Source of the DNA: Epithemia pelagica
Lineage: Eukaryota; Bacillariophyta; Bacillariophyceae; Surirellales; Surirellaceae
Assembly: GCA_946965045.2 (NCBI GenBank)
Contig: OX337233.1
Location: forward strand, 1,922,001-1,986,000
Reading direction: 5' to 3'
DNA length: 64,000 bases
Part shown: positions 32,203-42,809 of the stretch, one piece after another
Layout: each line of letters starts with the position of its first letter
Numbering within the stretch: the first letter of the stretch is position 1
Notes under the pieces: generated by a model
What the model saw: only the letters and a program-made list of their open reading frames with translations
Database searches by the model: none
Told to the model about the DNA's origin: nothing
Translations under genes and position numbers: made by a program

Positions 32203-32894
32203 TATGAGCATCACTCATATTCGTACTCCTATTATTGTACTTCCTCGATAACTGAATTCTGAATTCTGGTAGCTCCAGAGAGGACTTCATTTCTTTGTTA
32301 TTGCCCTCCTTCAAGAACCCCTCCATCTGTGACTGGTCATAGTGCTTAGGGACTACGGACTGCGGGACTACTCGTAGTCCTACAAGCCTTCGAGCTCGTA
32401 CAAACTCGATGAGGTTAAACGTCGATCCCAGTCACAAAAGGAGAGTGTTATGTGTTATGATTTATGATATAGGTTGCGAAGACGAAATAATGATAATGGA
32501 AAAGGGAACATGGAAGTTCACAGAGAACCGGTAGAGGGAATAAAGCTGGGACTACATCCACCGTCGACCATTCTACCATTACTCCTACTCGTACCTCGTA
32601 CACCACGTTTCAGTGTTCTGCTATGTCAACGGTTCCCATCGAGAATAAACTGAATGACAAAACCTTCTCATCCATCACAAAATACAACGCGAGACAACAA
32701 GGCAGGGAATACATCTTGGGAATACAAGACGGAATCTTTGCAAAGTGTCATCTGTGAATGACACCATCACGTGAACATGTTTGTATCCTTCAGAACATGG
32801 TTTTGTCGAAACAAAAAGCTCTTGCTGAGGCCCTCAGTCTCATAAAAATCAATTCCAGCAAATTGAAAAGCCTTCAAGCCACACTCGCATCATC
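32203..32894. other. intergenic upstream of secreted protein gene
   Basis: About 690 bp. It is rich in short ACTCGTA/TACGAGT-type words around 32350-32610 but has no gene. The last 150 bp presumably contain the promoter of the gene at 32895. Confidence 0.3.
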
Positions 32895-33467
32895 ATGAAG
32901 ACTTTTGGTTATGCTCTCCTTCTCCTCACGACCGTTGTCAGCAAGACTTCGGCACAAATGCTTCGAAAACTCCAAAAACCTCCGCCACCGCCACCACCTC
33001 CTCCCCCTCCTCCTCCGTCCAACGACTTTTGCAACAACGCCGAAACCATTGCATGGCCCAGTGCTGGAAATAAGGAAGAAGTTTCGGGATCAATCAATAT
33101 TGTCACTGCGCCGGACCTTTTCAACACTGGGGGTTGCGTCACGAGCGGCAAGGGAGTTTGGTACAAGTTTACGACAGACTCGGCAATTCCTACTGGCACC
33201 ACCGTTAAGATCACAACATGTTATGAAACCTCTACCACGACATTCGAAACCTCCATTACTGTGTTTGATGGAACATGTCCCACATCTCTCATTTGTGAGC
33301 ATGGCACTTTTGACAAATATTCTGATGGTCATACGTGCAACACTGGAAGTTACCATGGGACTGTCCAGAACTCCATGGAGGTCACTTCTGGTACCATTTA
33401 TTACATTCTTGTTACTCATGAAGGTGGCAATGGAGGTGATTTCAAGTTCAAGCTCAAACACAACTAG
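32895..33467 (+). CDS. secreted protein with polyproline linker and PPC-like beta-sandwich domain, 190 aa
   Basis: ATG 32895 opens a signal peptide (KTFGYALLLLTTVVSKTSAQ). A 13-residue proline run follows at about residues 29-41. The remaining 145 residues begin NDFCNNAETI and contain GVWYKFTTDS, SITVFDGTCPTSLICEHGTF and YYILVTHEGG. This order (N-D-x-C start, VWY-x-F, VFDG-C) is typical of secreted beta-sandwich domains related to the bacterial pre-peptidase C-terminal (PPC) type, which are often carbohydrate- or surface-binding. Six cysteines probably form disulphides. The gene stands alone, convergent with HU-like gene 2. Wall or extracellular matrix location is inferred; no catalytic residues are seen. 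Confidence 0.75.
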   Translation: MKTFGYALLLLTTVVSKTSAQMLRKLQKPPPPPPPPPPPPPSNDFCNNAETIAWPSAGNKEEVSGSINIVTAPDLFNTGGCVTSGKGVWYKFTTDSAIPTGTTVKITTCYETSTTTFETSITVFDGTCPTSLICEHGTFDKYSDGHTCNTGSYHGTVQNSMEVTSGTIYYILVTHEGGNGGDFKFKLKHN

Positions 33468-34015
33468 GAGGTCCAACAACGAAGGACATCAAATCACTTT
33501 AAAATGGGTTGGGGACAAAGGTTCACGTTTTTTCAGGAAAAGATTCCTTTCAGTGTCATCATTTTTTGCCTAAGCATTCATTTCTATAAACGATCAATTC
33601 AATAATACTCTTTCGTTGTTGTACCAATCATATGCTAATTTTCGAGATGCTGCCTCTACAATCCCTTTGGTTCTACCGTGGTAGTTTATGGTTACGTTGG
33701 CAGCTCTACTAGGGTGAAATTCTGGTTGTTCAATCTAAAAGTTGGCCATATAGTTGTCATCGACATCTGGATTTGCGTTATCTGTTGGCGATTGAAAAAA
33801 ACTCTATCATTGTAGGGGACCAACAAGTCCATGGAGATGAGGAATGACAACAGTCCAGCGTGACAACAAGGCCAGACCTGCCATCAGACGTGCTCTGTAT
33901 CTCATATTGAAATTGTAGTACTCATCTGATTTTGTCGGTGTTGCAACTTTTATGAAATAAATCACATGTTCTGAGTTGATTGCTCATGAACATGTAGTGA
34001 TAACTGACATGTTCA
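33468..34015. other. convergent intergenic region
   Basis: About 550 bp between the secreted PPC-like gene and HU-like gene 2. No gene, repeat or RNA recognised. Confidence 0.35.
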
Positions 34016-35097
34016 TCAGCGAGACTGGTCCAGGGCTTCCTGATCCTCGTCTGTTTCCTCATAGAATTCATCGTTTTCTTCGATTGTTTCTTCGAGTAGT
34101 TTTTCTTCCCCCCACAAGAGGGATTGGTCATATGCCGTATCCTCATCCGCACCATATCGAACTTGCTCCTTGAGTTTGCGAGACGCTGTGAAGCGGGCAA
34201 TTCGAGTGGCAGGCAACATCCTTCGTTTGCCCGACTGCCAGTTTTGCAAGTCGACGGCTTCATGTTCTTTTCGGGTATGAACTTTCCATTTTCCTAGTCG
34301 ATACAAGGCGACTGTACGGCCTTCTTTCAATGCCTAACACCAAGCGTTCGAGGCCACAATTATCAAGTGTAACATTTGAGTGAGTTCTGTCTCCCTGAAC
34401 ATATGCAGTAGAGTTACCTGTCACGGTAATTCAAATTCAAACTTACATCTTGAATCTGTTTTGTCATGGTTTGAACAATTTGTTTCATTTTAATTTTCGT
34501 AATATCATGGTTCGCCGCCACAGAATCAATCAAATCTTTGGTCGTACAAACATTATCACTGTTTCCTTTTCGTCGTCGTTCTCCTCCAGCACGAGAAGAT
34601 GCCGTTGATAACCATTCGTCATTGACAGGTGACAAGAATGGATCCGAGGTAATGCTCTTATTGTTGTCGTTGTTTTTCGGGGATTCATACCAGTTCCATT
34701 CTGCTTCCTGTGGTTCCAGAGGTGGAGGTTTTGGCCGAAGAGGACCACGACGATCCCCGTCTTGCGAACTGAAATATCTTGCCTTCTCAAAAATGCGGTT
34801 TCGACAAGACCAGAACCCGAGGCTTCTATGATGATGGATTGGATCGGTGACTGCGGGAGTGTTGCGTCGCGCCAAAATTGAAATTTGATTTGAAAGATAG
34901 TTATCAAGCTTGTCAGAGGATCCACCGCTCCTCTTTGTTGCCAAGAAGCACAACATCCTGTTATCTTTTGTTTCAGCCGATGCAACGGAACCTTGGTGTG
35001 GGAATTTCATGTGAAGGCTCTTCCAGTTGTTCGGAAACCGAGCCCTTGTCTTGAATGCCGCCCATAGCTTTGAAGCTTGACGACAAAGATGGATCAT
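34016..35097 (-). CDS. HU/IHF-like protein 2, organelle-targeted, 322 aa, two exons
   Basis: The model joins 34447-35097 and 34016-34333 on the reverse strand, with a 113-bp phase-0 intron (GTAAGTTTG ... GGTGTTAG). The N-terminus (ATG 35097, IHLCRQASKLWAAFKTRAR) is basic and amphipathic, and a second presequence-like RYFSSQ occurs near residue 107; mitochondrial targeting is likely. The HU-like part starts at about residue 185 (TTKDLIDSVAANHDITKIKMKQIV) and crosses the intron into ALKEGRTVALYRLGKWKVHTRK. After that the arm region lacks the NP tip of classical HU and reads LQNWQSGKRRMLPATRIARF. The C-terminus is very acidic (EENDEFYEETDEDQEALDQ), unlike bacterial HU. It probably binds organellar DNA with altered arm geometry. 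The family call rests on the fold pattern and on the intron position shared with the genes at 18538 and 44676. Confidence 0.75.
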
Positions 35098-35511
35098 CGT
35101 CTTACAAGAGTGGCTTGTCAGGGTCTTCTTGATGCTTTCCGGTCCTTAAATATCGTCGTATGTTAATGTCTCCGCGTTGAAGTCCCCATCATGGATGTTT
35201 TGTCGGATCTTGCGATCCTTACAAGCATATAACTTTGAACCCTATTGAAGAAGATACCTATAGATGGAGCATCAGACTGTACATAGCTACTCCTCTGCTT
35301 GAGCTTTCAGCCCATGAATGGGGAATGGGGACCAAAGACCTCTAATGCACAGAGCATGGAATGGTCAAATAATTTCTTCATGAAGCAAACTAATTCTACT
35401 AGCCATACGTCTTTTGATAGAACTACGATACGCGTTATGGGGAAAATAATTTCGTTTGAGTTCATTTCTACCTTAGTGTTCAACAGACGACCAACCGACC
35501 TCACAATACTG
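35098..35511. other. intergenic between two minus-strand genes
   Basis: About 410 bp between the HU-like gene 2 start and the end of the repeat protein gene at 35512. It should contain the HU-like gene 2 promoter at its low-coordinate side. Nothing else seen. Confidence 0.3.
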
Positions 35512-38500
35512 CTATCGTAGCGACCCCAGACCCAACTCTCCATCAACATCAAAATCCTCTTCTACGATCATCAGATCATCATCTTCATCCTCTTCCTCTT
35601 CACTTGTGTCTTCGTCGTCTGTCTGTTCCTGGTTGCTCTCCTTCGCGTCGTCGTCCTCGTCGTCGTCGAATTGCATATTGGATTCTTTCATAATCTCCAT
35701 AATCTTCTCATCCAATTCTTCCAATATCGCTGTGCGATCGTCCATGTAAATATCTGTACAGTCTTTCATTTCTTGTCGAAAGAAGTTCAATTTCTGGATT
35801 AATTCTTTCCGTTCTTCATAGGTCTTTGCTTTTATTGCAGTCTTCTCACTGTCTCGTAAGGGTGCCAAGGTCCACTCCAATTGGGTCAACAAGCCTGGTC
35901 CATACTTGGCCTCGTGTTCATCCGCCATTCGGGGGTAGCCCATTTCTCGCAAGACATGGGCGTTGTCACGTCGACCCTGTTCATACCAATAATCCTTGAC
36001 ATAGTCCCAATTGTGCCACTCGCGCCACCAAAGTTTGGGATCCCCACCGGTATCATAAAAGGGACCGTCGGCAAGGATTTGTTCGTGAATTGCCAAAGGA
36101 ATGTCACGAATGGCATAGTCGGGGTGTCCCATGCCCGTCAATCGCAACATCTCATTGTCCATTTCGATTTCGTCGTCGGGGTCTAACGGCAAGGCCAGGG
36201 TAGGAAACCAAACGAAATCAATCATGCGAAGCAAACTAACCTTTTCGGGATGATAGGCTTCCAAGAAATTTTGCAATTCCCGAATCCTCTTCACAGCTTG
36301 ACCGATTTCGTATCCAGCCAAGGCCTTTGGCCATGGATCCTCATCGGGCATGACAAAATTTTCATAGACAAACATGTCTCCTCTCACCAAGTAATAGGCG
36401 TACATGGCACACATGGCCTTTTCAAAGGGAACATCAATAAAATACCTTTCGTCGCCCCAATCGAAACCCAACGCATCGAGTTTGGCCTTGCGTTCTTCTA
36501 AATGTCGAATTTCCAAACTTCCATCCTGAATGCGTCGTGCGATATGTCCTAATTGCATCCCCGCCAAGTGCTCGGGCCATTCATGTTTCTCTGGTCGCGA
36601 AGAACTTTCTGTCATAGACGCCATGGTCGTGACAAGGTTTGACGATGATTCCAAATCACTATCAAGGTCTGACAGTTCAGAAGGATCCAATCGGGTACCA
36701 GAGGGGTCCGGGTTTTGTTGCAATCTTTGAATCTCGGCCGCAATCAAGTCTTGACTTTGATCAAACTCTCCGGCTTCTTCAAATTGGGCAATGGCTTGTG
36801 CGGCACGAGCCGAAGCATCCGGATCAAAGGCTGACGCCGGAGATGCCAAGCCCGATCGTAAGAACGTATCGTCCCCATCCATGCCATATTCATCCAGAAA
36901 TCCGGTACGGAGAGACATGGACGGTGGGGGAATGACAAAGTCAAAGTTCATGGTAAGATTGGCAAAGTTACCATAAAAAGATTGATACAAGGTGAGCGCT
37001 TCCAAGACGTCGTCAAAGACGAAGTCGTCACCAAAATCATCATTGAACCATGGAACTTCTTTTTCGCGTTTGCCTTTAATGACACGGCCCTTTCCCTCTT
37101 CAATAATACCCACTTCTTGAGCCCGAACTCGGGCCTCAGACAAGGATTCTGCCAAGGTACGGGGAGGGGCATAAGTTCCCTCATCCAGATTCTGCCGTTG
37201 CTCCATTTGCTTTTGTTGCAACCGTGCCAATTCCTGTAAGTCACCGCCTCCCTCAAATCCCCAGGTAATGGGAGCTTGTCGATCCTTGTTTATGCTTGAT
37301 AGGGCCCCTTGTGTACTGGACCGGGCTCCTGTGCCATCCTTCTCAAGAAAATCAAAGGACTTATCAAAGAGAGACGACAATTCATCATCTTCATCATCGT
37401 CTTCACCTCCCAATCCTCCAAACATTGCATCATCGGCGGAACCAGCCATTTTCATTCTCATGGCATCTTGAGGAGAGTAGGGATCCAACATTTGGTCACT
37501 CAGAGTCGATTTGTTGGTACTGCCGCTTGGTCGACCGGCTCGTCGTTGCTCGGTTCGGGGTGGATTCCAAACAAAACCCAAATCATCCAACAATTGCCGT
37601 CGTTCGGGGTGTTTGTTAACAAAAGTACCCTGCGATCGAATGGCATTGACACGGGCCCCCAATCGAAAGCCCCACAAATCAGGTTGATCCGTCCACGATT
37701 CGGGTACGATAAAAGGTTGAGGCACCAGCAGGTCACCATATACTTGCTTGTATGTGGACAAGGCTCGGTATACCTTTTCAAACCGAACGTCATTCGCCGA
37801 GGGAACTCCACCGTCATCAGTCATCATCACGGACGGAAACGACGAGGGAATCACCGTTTCCTCCTTTGGTGTGCTTTTGGTTCCTTCAGCTGCTTGGATT
37901 GGATCTTGATTGAGTAATGACTCTGACGAGATATCCGTCGGTTCTGGTGTCTCGGCCATTGACGGCGTACTGCTCGTACTGCTGGTTTCGGTGGTCGGTG
38001 CTTGTAGTAAGGCGATGAATTTACGTCGCCATTCTGGTGGAGATTGCAACAAGAGTTCCGCTCCGTTGGTCAAGAGAGCATCCATTTCCTGACCCAGGGG
38101 TAGGCCCTGAACCGTTGTCGGCCATTCCGGTGAAGTCGATGGAACCACAAAATCCAAGGGAACTGTCGTTCGACCATTATACAATTCGGCATAGTTCGAC
38201 AAGGCGGTATAAATTCGTGAGACTCGACGTGTCAATGCATCGCCGTCGTTTTCGGCATCTTCTTTCATAGTCTGCTGGTCAGAAGCGGCGACTCCCATGC
38301 TGCTGGCAGCTTGCTTGACCTCCACTGCTCGTTTGGAAGTCGCTGTGGTACCCTTGACTGTTACCGTCTTGGCTGCCTTTTTCTTTTTGGCTTTGACCGA
38401 GACCACTACCGTTTTGGTGGTCGACGCTGCCTTTTTCTTCTTCTTGCTTTTACTTGCAGTGCTGCTGGTTTGCCAGACAAATCCGGCTTGCTGCAACCAC

Positions 38501-39297
38501 GCTTGCCGAGCCGGTTGGTTGGCAATGTATTTGCCTGTAGTCCGAATGGCCTGAACGACCAGTCCCAGTCGCATCCCCCAGGCTGACTTAGGCCAGGGCT
38601 GGAGATTGGGTACCACAAATCGTTGTGGAACTTGCAAATTGCCATAGGCAGCCTTGTAAATGGTCAAGGCCGAGACAATGGCCTTCCATTCTCCCGCATC
38701 CGTACTCGTGCCGGCTTTCTTCTTGGTGCCATCATTGGAGGGGGACGACCACAACCGTGTTGTTGTTGTCGTCGTTGGTCGCCGCACATGTCTCAAAATG
38801 GAGCTAGACTTTCTGCGGTGGTGATTCGAAGAAACGGAAGAAGAAGACGAGGGAAAAAAGGATAATTGCGGCAAGGGCCGTTGCTGTGATTGTCGCCTCA
38901 CAGGATTGTTTTGCAAATAAGGCAAAGACTCAAAGGCTAGGCATCCCACTGATGACCCTGATGGAGAGCCTTCCATCAACCACCCCAGTAGAGCTAGTCC
39001 ACCGAGAAGGACCCATGAATGATGATACTGCCATTGTCTGTTTGGTGTTCCTTGCCGTCTTCGAGACCAGTCCATACTTCGACAAGAATTTGATAAGGGA
39101 AAACCATAGATGCGGATCGTTTCCTCTTGTGGTGATGGTGGTAGATCGGATAGCTTTGCCACATGAGCAGATTGTTGTCGAGAGTGACTTATGAGTATTC
39201 GTTTGGTACTGGAAGAGGAGGAAGTGTTCGAAATAACCCTGGAAGATCCTCTTTCCTTTCGCTTTTCGTTCTCCTTGCAAGTAGTCAGGTTGCCCAT
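35512..39297 (-). CDS. probable plastid protein with five helicase-associated-like repeats, 1261 aa
   Basis: ATG 39297 opens the frame, but ATG 39075 (residue 75) is followed directly by a signal-peptide-like stretch (SWVLLGGLALLGWL) and GCLAFESLP. The latter resembles the diatom plastid cleavage motif (ASAFAP type, aromatic residue after Ala). I therefore favour the second start, giving about 1187 residues and a basic Ser/Arg transit peptide. The body contains five copies of a roughly 70-residue unit: F..V..AL..Y...YG.L.VP..F.VP, then W....G..LG..V..IR, then LGFVW. They lie at about residues 200, 355, 525, 780 and 985. This matches the helicase-associated (HA) domain pattern common in diatom proteins of unknown function; no helicase is attached. 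The C-terminus is strongly acidic. Nucleic-acid binding in the plastid is an inference. Confidence 0.75.
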   Translation of the reverse strand: MGNLTTCKENEKRKERGSSRVISNTSSSSSTKRILISHSRQQSAHVAKLSDLPPSPQEETIRIYGFPLSNSCRSMDWSRRRQGTPNRQWQYHHSWVLLGGLALLGWLMEGSPSGSSVGCLAFESLPYLQNNPVRRQSQQRPLPQLSFFPSSSSSVSSNHHRRKSSSILRHVRRPTTTTTTRLWSSPSNDGTKKKAGTSTDAGEWKAIVSALTIYKAAYGNLQVPQRFVVPNLQPWPKSAWGMRLGLVVQAIRTTGKYIANQPARQAWLQQAGFVWQTSSTASKSKKKKKAASTTKTVVVSVKAKKKKAAKTVTVKGTTATSKRAVEVKQAASSMGVAASDQQTMKEDAENDGDALTRRVSRIYTALSNYAELYNGRTTVPLDFVVPSTSPEWPTTVQGLPLGQEMDALLTNGAELLLQSPPEWRRKFIALLQAPTTETSSTSSTPSMAETPEPTDISSESLLNQDPIQAAEGTKSTPKEETVIPSSFPSVMMTDDGGVPSANDVRFEKVYRALSTYKQVYGDLLVPQPFIVPESWTDQPDLWGFRLGARVNAIRSQGTFVNKHPERRQLLDDLGFVWNPPRTEQRRAGRPSGSTNKSTLSDQMLDPYSPQDAMRMKMAGSADDAMFGGLGGEDDDEDDELSSLFDKSFDFLEKDGTGARSSTQGALSSINKDRQAPITWGFEGGGDLQELARLQQKQMEQRQNLDEGTYAPPRTLAESLSEARVRAQEVGIIEEGKGRVIKGKREKEVPWFNDDFGDDFVFDDVLEALTLYQSFYGNFANLTMNFDFVIPPPSMSLRTGFLDEYGMDGDDTFLRSGLASPASAFDPDASARAAQAIAQFEEAGEFDQSQDLIAAEIQRLQQNPDPSGTRLDPSELSDLDSDLESSSNLVTTMASMTESSSRPEKHEWPEHLAGMQLGHIARRIQDGSLEIRHLEERKAKLDALGFDWGDERYFIDVPFEKAMCAMYAYYLVRGDMFVYENFVMPDEDPWPKALAGYEIGQAVKRIRELQNFLEAYHPEKVSLLRMIDFVWFPTLALPLDPDDEIEMDNEMLRLTGMGHPDYAIRDIPLAIHEQILADGPFYDTGGDPKLWWREWHNWDYVKDYWYEQGRRDNAHVLREMGYPRMADEHEAKYGPGLLTQLEWTLAPLRDSEKTAIKAKTYEERKELIQKLNFFRQEMKDCTDIYMDDRTAILEELDEKIMEIMKESNMQFDDDEDDDAKESNQEQTDDEDTSEEEEDEDDDLMIVEEDFDVDGELGLGSLR

Positions 39298-39846
39298 TTT
39301 TCTGGCTTCGGGTTTGAGCTCTATCTTGGAAGAAACGCGTGCTGTCGCTTAAAAGCACATTGAGCTGGAATAGACACACGTTCTCGGTTTTCTTCTCGAT
39401 CTCTGCCGTTCTGTTGAGGGAGGTCAATCGCACCGAGATTCAATTGTGATAGCAAGCGAGATTTGCTTTTCTGTTGTTCTCTTTTCGATGGCTTTTGGAT
39501 TGCTGAGAGAGAGAGAGATGTGATGTGTCGCTGTGATGGGTTGGATGGAGCCGGTCTATCATGCAGTGTCTTTTTCTGCATCTCTCTTTTTGTGCGGTCA
39601 TGTAGCCTGGTCCTCCCGTCGTCCGTGCACCGAAGATGTGTTCTCGTCCAATGAACGGAAGTACGGGTGACGCAAAGACGCTCGGAAGGCTACTTGTATG
39701 TCAACTACACCTAGCTAGGAGTAGCAGCAAGTATTGTAGGAGTCGTAGCAGCTTCTACAATGAATTGAATCGCCTATTGTAAGGCGAAGGACGGCTGAGT
39801 TCAGTATTCAGTATTCAGTAGTTACTCCTAGCTCTGACCCGCCGTG
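39298..39846. promoter_or_regulatory. upstream region of the HA-repeat gene
   Basis: About 550 bp including the presumed promoter of the HA-repeat gene. It contains short direct ATTCAGTA repeats near 39800. No gene. Confidence 0.3.
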
Positions 39847-40348
39847 AGAGCATGCGCAGCCGTTGGAATAGAATAGGAACAAATCGGCAAATCTGTGCTA
39901 TTCCATGAAAATGGCTCTGCAGCGCGGGGAACAAACCTGGAACAAATTTAAATCTGAGTTATTCTTCCTTGTTTTTGGCACAGATACCACGAATCTGCGC
40001 CCTGTTTTCTCTAGCAGAAAGTTGGAGCATACGAGTCTTGGAACATGAGTCACAAGACATGCTATCCATATGTACAATCTGAATCTACATTATTATAATA
40101 CCAATGCACGCGCGTCAGCAACGTGACAGGATGACGGGCGTGACTTCAAACCGCTACACGCAAGCCAATGTCGCGGGCGCGCCAAAACTTCTATTTTTTT
40201 GTTCCATTTTTGCTTCATTTTTGTTTTTTACGGCTGCACAGATTTGATCAAACGTACGAAAAACGACGCAAGACGTCCATTATGGGAATAAGACTGCGTG
40301 AGTCACGCACATTTGTTCTAATTTTGTTCCAACGGCTGCGCATGCTCT
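39847..40348. mobile_element. element E: 502-bp inverted-repeat (MITE-like) unit
   Basis: A perfect 22-bp inverted repeat (AGAGCATGCGCAGCCGTTGG plus AA) starts at 39847 and ends inverted at 40348. Weaker similarity continues inward (GAACAAAT on both arms). No transposase ORF is present. Flanking duplications are not clear, although GCTCTGACCCGCCGTGA occurs just left of the unit and again about 20 bp to its right. Called as MITE-like from structure only. Confidence 0.5.
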
Positions 40349-40516
40349 GACCGTGTTACTTGTAGAGCTCTGACCCGCCGTGACCGTAACTTGTCGACGC
40401 GAGCTGATCGGTGCGCATGCGACATGAAGCAACATAGCGTAGGTAGTCCCAGCCCCCTCTAGGAGCAGTAGCTTAGGTGAGATAGGTGTATCTCCATTCA
40501 CACCAAGAAGGGATGG

Positions 40517-40972
40517 AACGGCTAAGTTCAATGATAACGCAACACCTCAAAACGCAATGCCATTACTGATTACTGATTACTGGCTCGTCGGGCGCAAGCG
40601 CCCGATTCGACCCTTTGTCTCCAAGTTGCAAGGGGAACGGCTAATAAGATCAATGATAACGCAACACCTCAAAACGCAATGCCATTACGGATTACTGATT
40701 ACTGGCTCGTCGGGCGCAAGCGCCCTCTTCGCCCGATTCGACCCTTTGTCTCCAAGTTGCAAGGGGAACGGCTAATAAGATCAATGATAACGCAACACCT
40801 CAAAACGCAATGCCATTACGGATTACTGATTACTGGCTCGTCGGGCGCAAGCGCCCTCTTCGCCCGATTCGACCCTTTGTCTCCAAGTTGCAAGGTGAAC
40901 GGCTAATAAGATCAATGATAACGCAACACCTCAAAACGCAATGCCATTACGGATTACTGATTACTGGCTCGC
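40517..40972. repeat. 131-bp tandem repeat array (3 copies plus partial)
   Basis: Units start at 40517 (119 bp, a shorter variant), 40636, 40767 and 40898, with exactly 131 bp between the later ones. Each has AACGGCTAATAAGATCAATG, AACGCAACACCTCAAAACGC, a GATTACTGATTACTGG stretch and the hairpin GGGCGCAAGCGCCC. The fourth copy is cut at 40972 by the LINE fragment and resumes at about 42810. Short ORFs repeated within the array are by-products of the repeat. Confidence 0.85.
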
Positions 40973-42656
40973 CACATCTCAAGTCTCCCCACGACCACCG
41001 TCAACATCTGTTCCTGTTCATGTTGCTCAGTCCGGACCGGCCCTTGTCTTGTCACCATGTCGCCCCCAACTCATTCCGCAGAGTCCGCCTCCTCCACAAA
41101 GCTTCTCCGCTTACGTACAAACTCTGAAACAATGGGATCAGCATCTTCTCGCCAAAGTAGACCTCATCCAAACCGTGGACGAAATACAACAATACTTTCA
41201 GTCCTCGACAGTTCGTCTTTTTCTCTGCAGTGATGGCTCTGCCGCTTTGTTCAAAGGAAAATTTGGTTGTATCTGCAGTACTGATACTGGACAACGGCTT
41301 TTCAAACTACATGGACCTGCACTAGGATTCCGCACCTCGTCATTTTGCTCTGAAAGCTACGGAATGCTTGCTCTCTTCCGGACCGTGCTACATCTTACTA
41401 CCCATTACCGACTGAGTTCCCCCCCCCCCCCCCCCCCCCATTGCATTTTCTACACCGACTCTCAGAGTTTGATCAAGACAGTGGAGAAACGATTAGAGTG
41501 GACATACGACTTCCCGTATTCTACCATAGAAGCTGATTGGGATATCCAACAATCGATTACTACTTCCTTACAGCAATTTCCTGAGATTCCACAATTTCTC
41601 CACGTCAGAGGACACCAAGACCGTTTTCGTGCATACTCTACGTTACCTCTTACCGCTCAGCTGAATGTCGACGCAGACCGCCTGGCCAATTTGTACGACT
41701 ATCCTCCTGATATTTCTCCGATCCGAGTTCCGTTGATTACTGGTTGTTGCGCTTTACTTCACACCCCTCAAGGTACAGTCAATTCCAATTATCGGACGAC
41801 CTTGTGCTATTTAGCAACTTGGCAACCGTTGCGACACTATCTTTGCAATAAGCATGACTGGGATATTGATACTTTCTAGTCTGTGGATTGGACTTCTCAC
41901 GGCCGTGCTCTCCGAGCTTCTTTCCATCGCCGCCAATTTCATAGCAAGTTTCTTCATGACTGGCTCCCCCTCGGCTACCTACGATCCCGTTACGCTGTGT
42001 ACTACTCTGACTCGTGCCCGCTATGTACTCCACCTGTTATCGAGACGCGTACCCACTTTCTCCGCTGCCCACATCGCCCTTGGAAAGGTCCCCTCTTCGA
42101 CGATCTTGACAAATTTTGGCGCCTCCAATATCTCGACCCCTTCCTCCAATTATTGTAGGTGGAAATTTTACAGTCATGGCTCGGCAATGTCTCACCGACG
42201 TTTCCTACTCTTTCCCCATCATACCAACTTCTGATTACTCAACAACGTCGAATCGGATTAGATCAACTTTTCTTTGGACGCTTTTCTACTCAATGGCAAG
42301 TTCTTCAAGACTCATATCTCTCTTCAACAAACCAGAAATCTCGTTCGGTATCGGGCTCCCACTTTGTCACTGGTTCTATAGAGGTTCTATGGACACATGT
42401 CCACGCCCTTTGGCTCAAGCGGAACCATAATCTACACGGCGATACCCCACAAACTATCGAAGCTGCGTCCTACGCTCAAGCCCAACCCGAAGTTATTGCT
42501 CTTTACGAGTACCGCCACCAACTTCCCCCCTCTGACCGTGACATCTTTTATTCCTCTACCACCGCCCATTTCGAGGCGGAAACGACTGCATTCTCACTCC
42601 GCTCTTGGATCAACACCTGGCGTCCTGTTATTCTCAGGACTGCTCCACTCTCTTAA
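40973..42656 (+). pseudogene. LINE pol C-terminus: RNase H and zinc-binding region, two in-frame TAG stops
   Basis: A single frame runs from the array to 42656 and is broken by TAG at 41877-41879 and TAG at 42156-42158. The first part has an RNase H fold with all four acidic positions: SDGSAALF, SESYGML, TDSQSLI, and HVRGHQD followed by NVDADRLA. The second holds a Cys/His region of the zf-RVT type (CPLCTPPVIETRTHFLRCPH). The third encodes 165 more residues of LINE C-terminus. A run of 20 or more C bases near 41418-41440 encodes a proline tract and could slip. Without RT and with two stops it is a relic. Both stops being TAG is noted separately. Confidence 0.75.
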
Positions 42657-42809
42657 CCGACTTTCTTCTTTTCACCCACCAGTACTCCCATTTCCATTCC
42701 TTGTTTAGTCCTTGCTTCACATTCTGTGTGGAGCCGGGCGCATCGGTCGACGTTACCCTAGCGGGTGCGCGCGGCAGCGTTAAAATAGATTGTGTCTTTT
42801 TTTTTTACT
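40973..42809 (+). mobile_element. 5'-truncated non-LTR retrotransposon (LINE) fragment
   Basis: It lies between two copies of the 11-bp TTACTGGCTCG, which belong to repeat unit 4 on the left and to the resumed unit on the right. This is consistent with target-primed insertion into the array. It carries only the 3' part of a pol gene (RNase H and a zinc-binding region), so it is 5'-truncated. Its 3' end is a T-rich run (about 42796-42807) instead of the usual poly-A. Confidence 0.75.

Noticed and set aside
40517-40972. CRISPR-like array
   Set aside because: Contiguous tandem units without unique spacers, in eukaryotic DNA.
40557-41127. Repeated 70-100-codon ORFs in the tandem array
   Set aside because: Same peptide repeated at 131-bp steps; by-product of the repeat unit.
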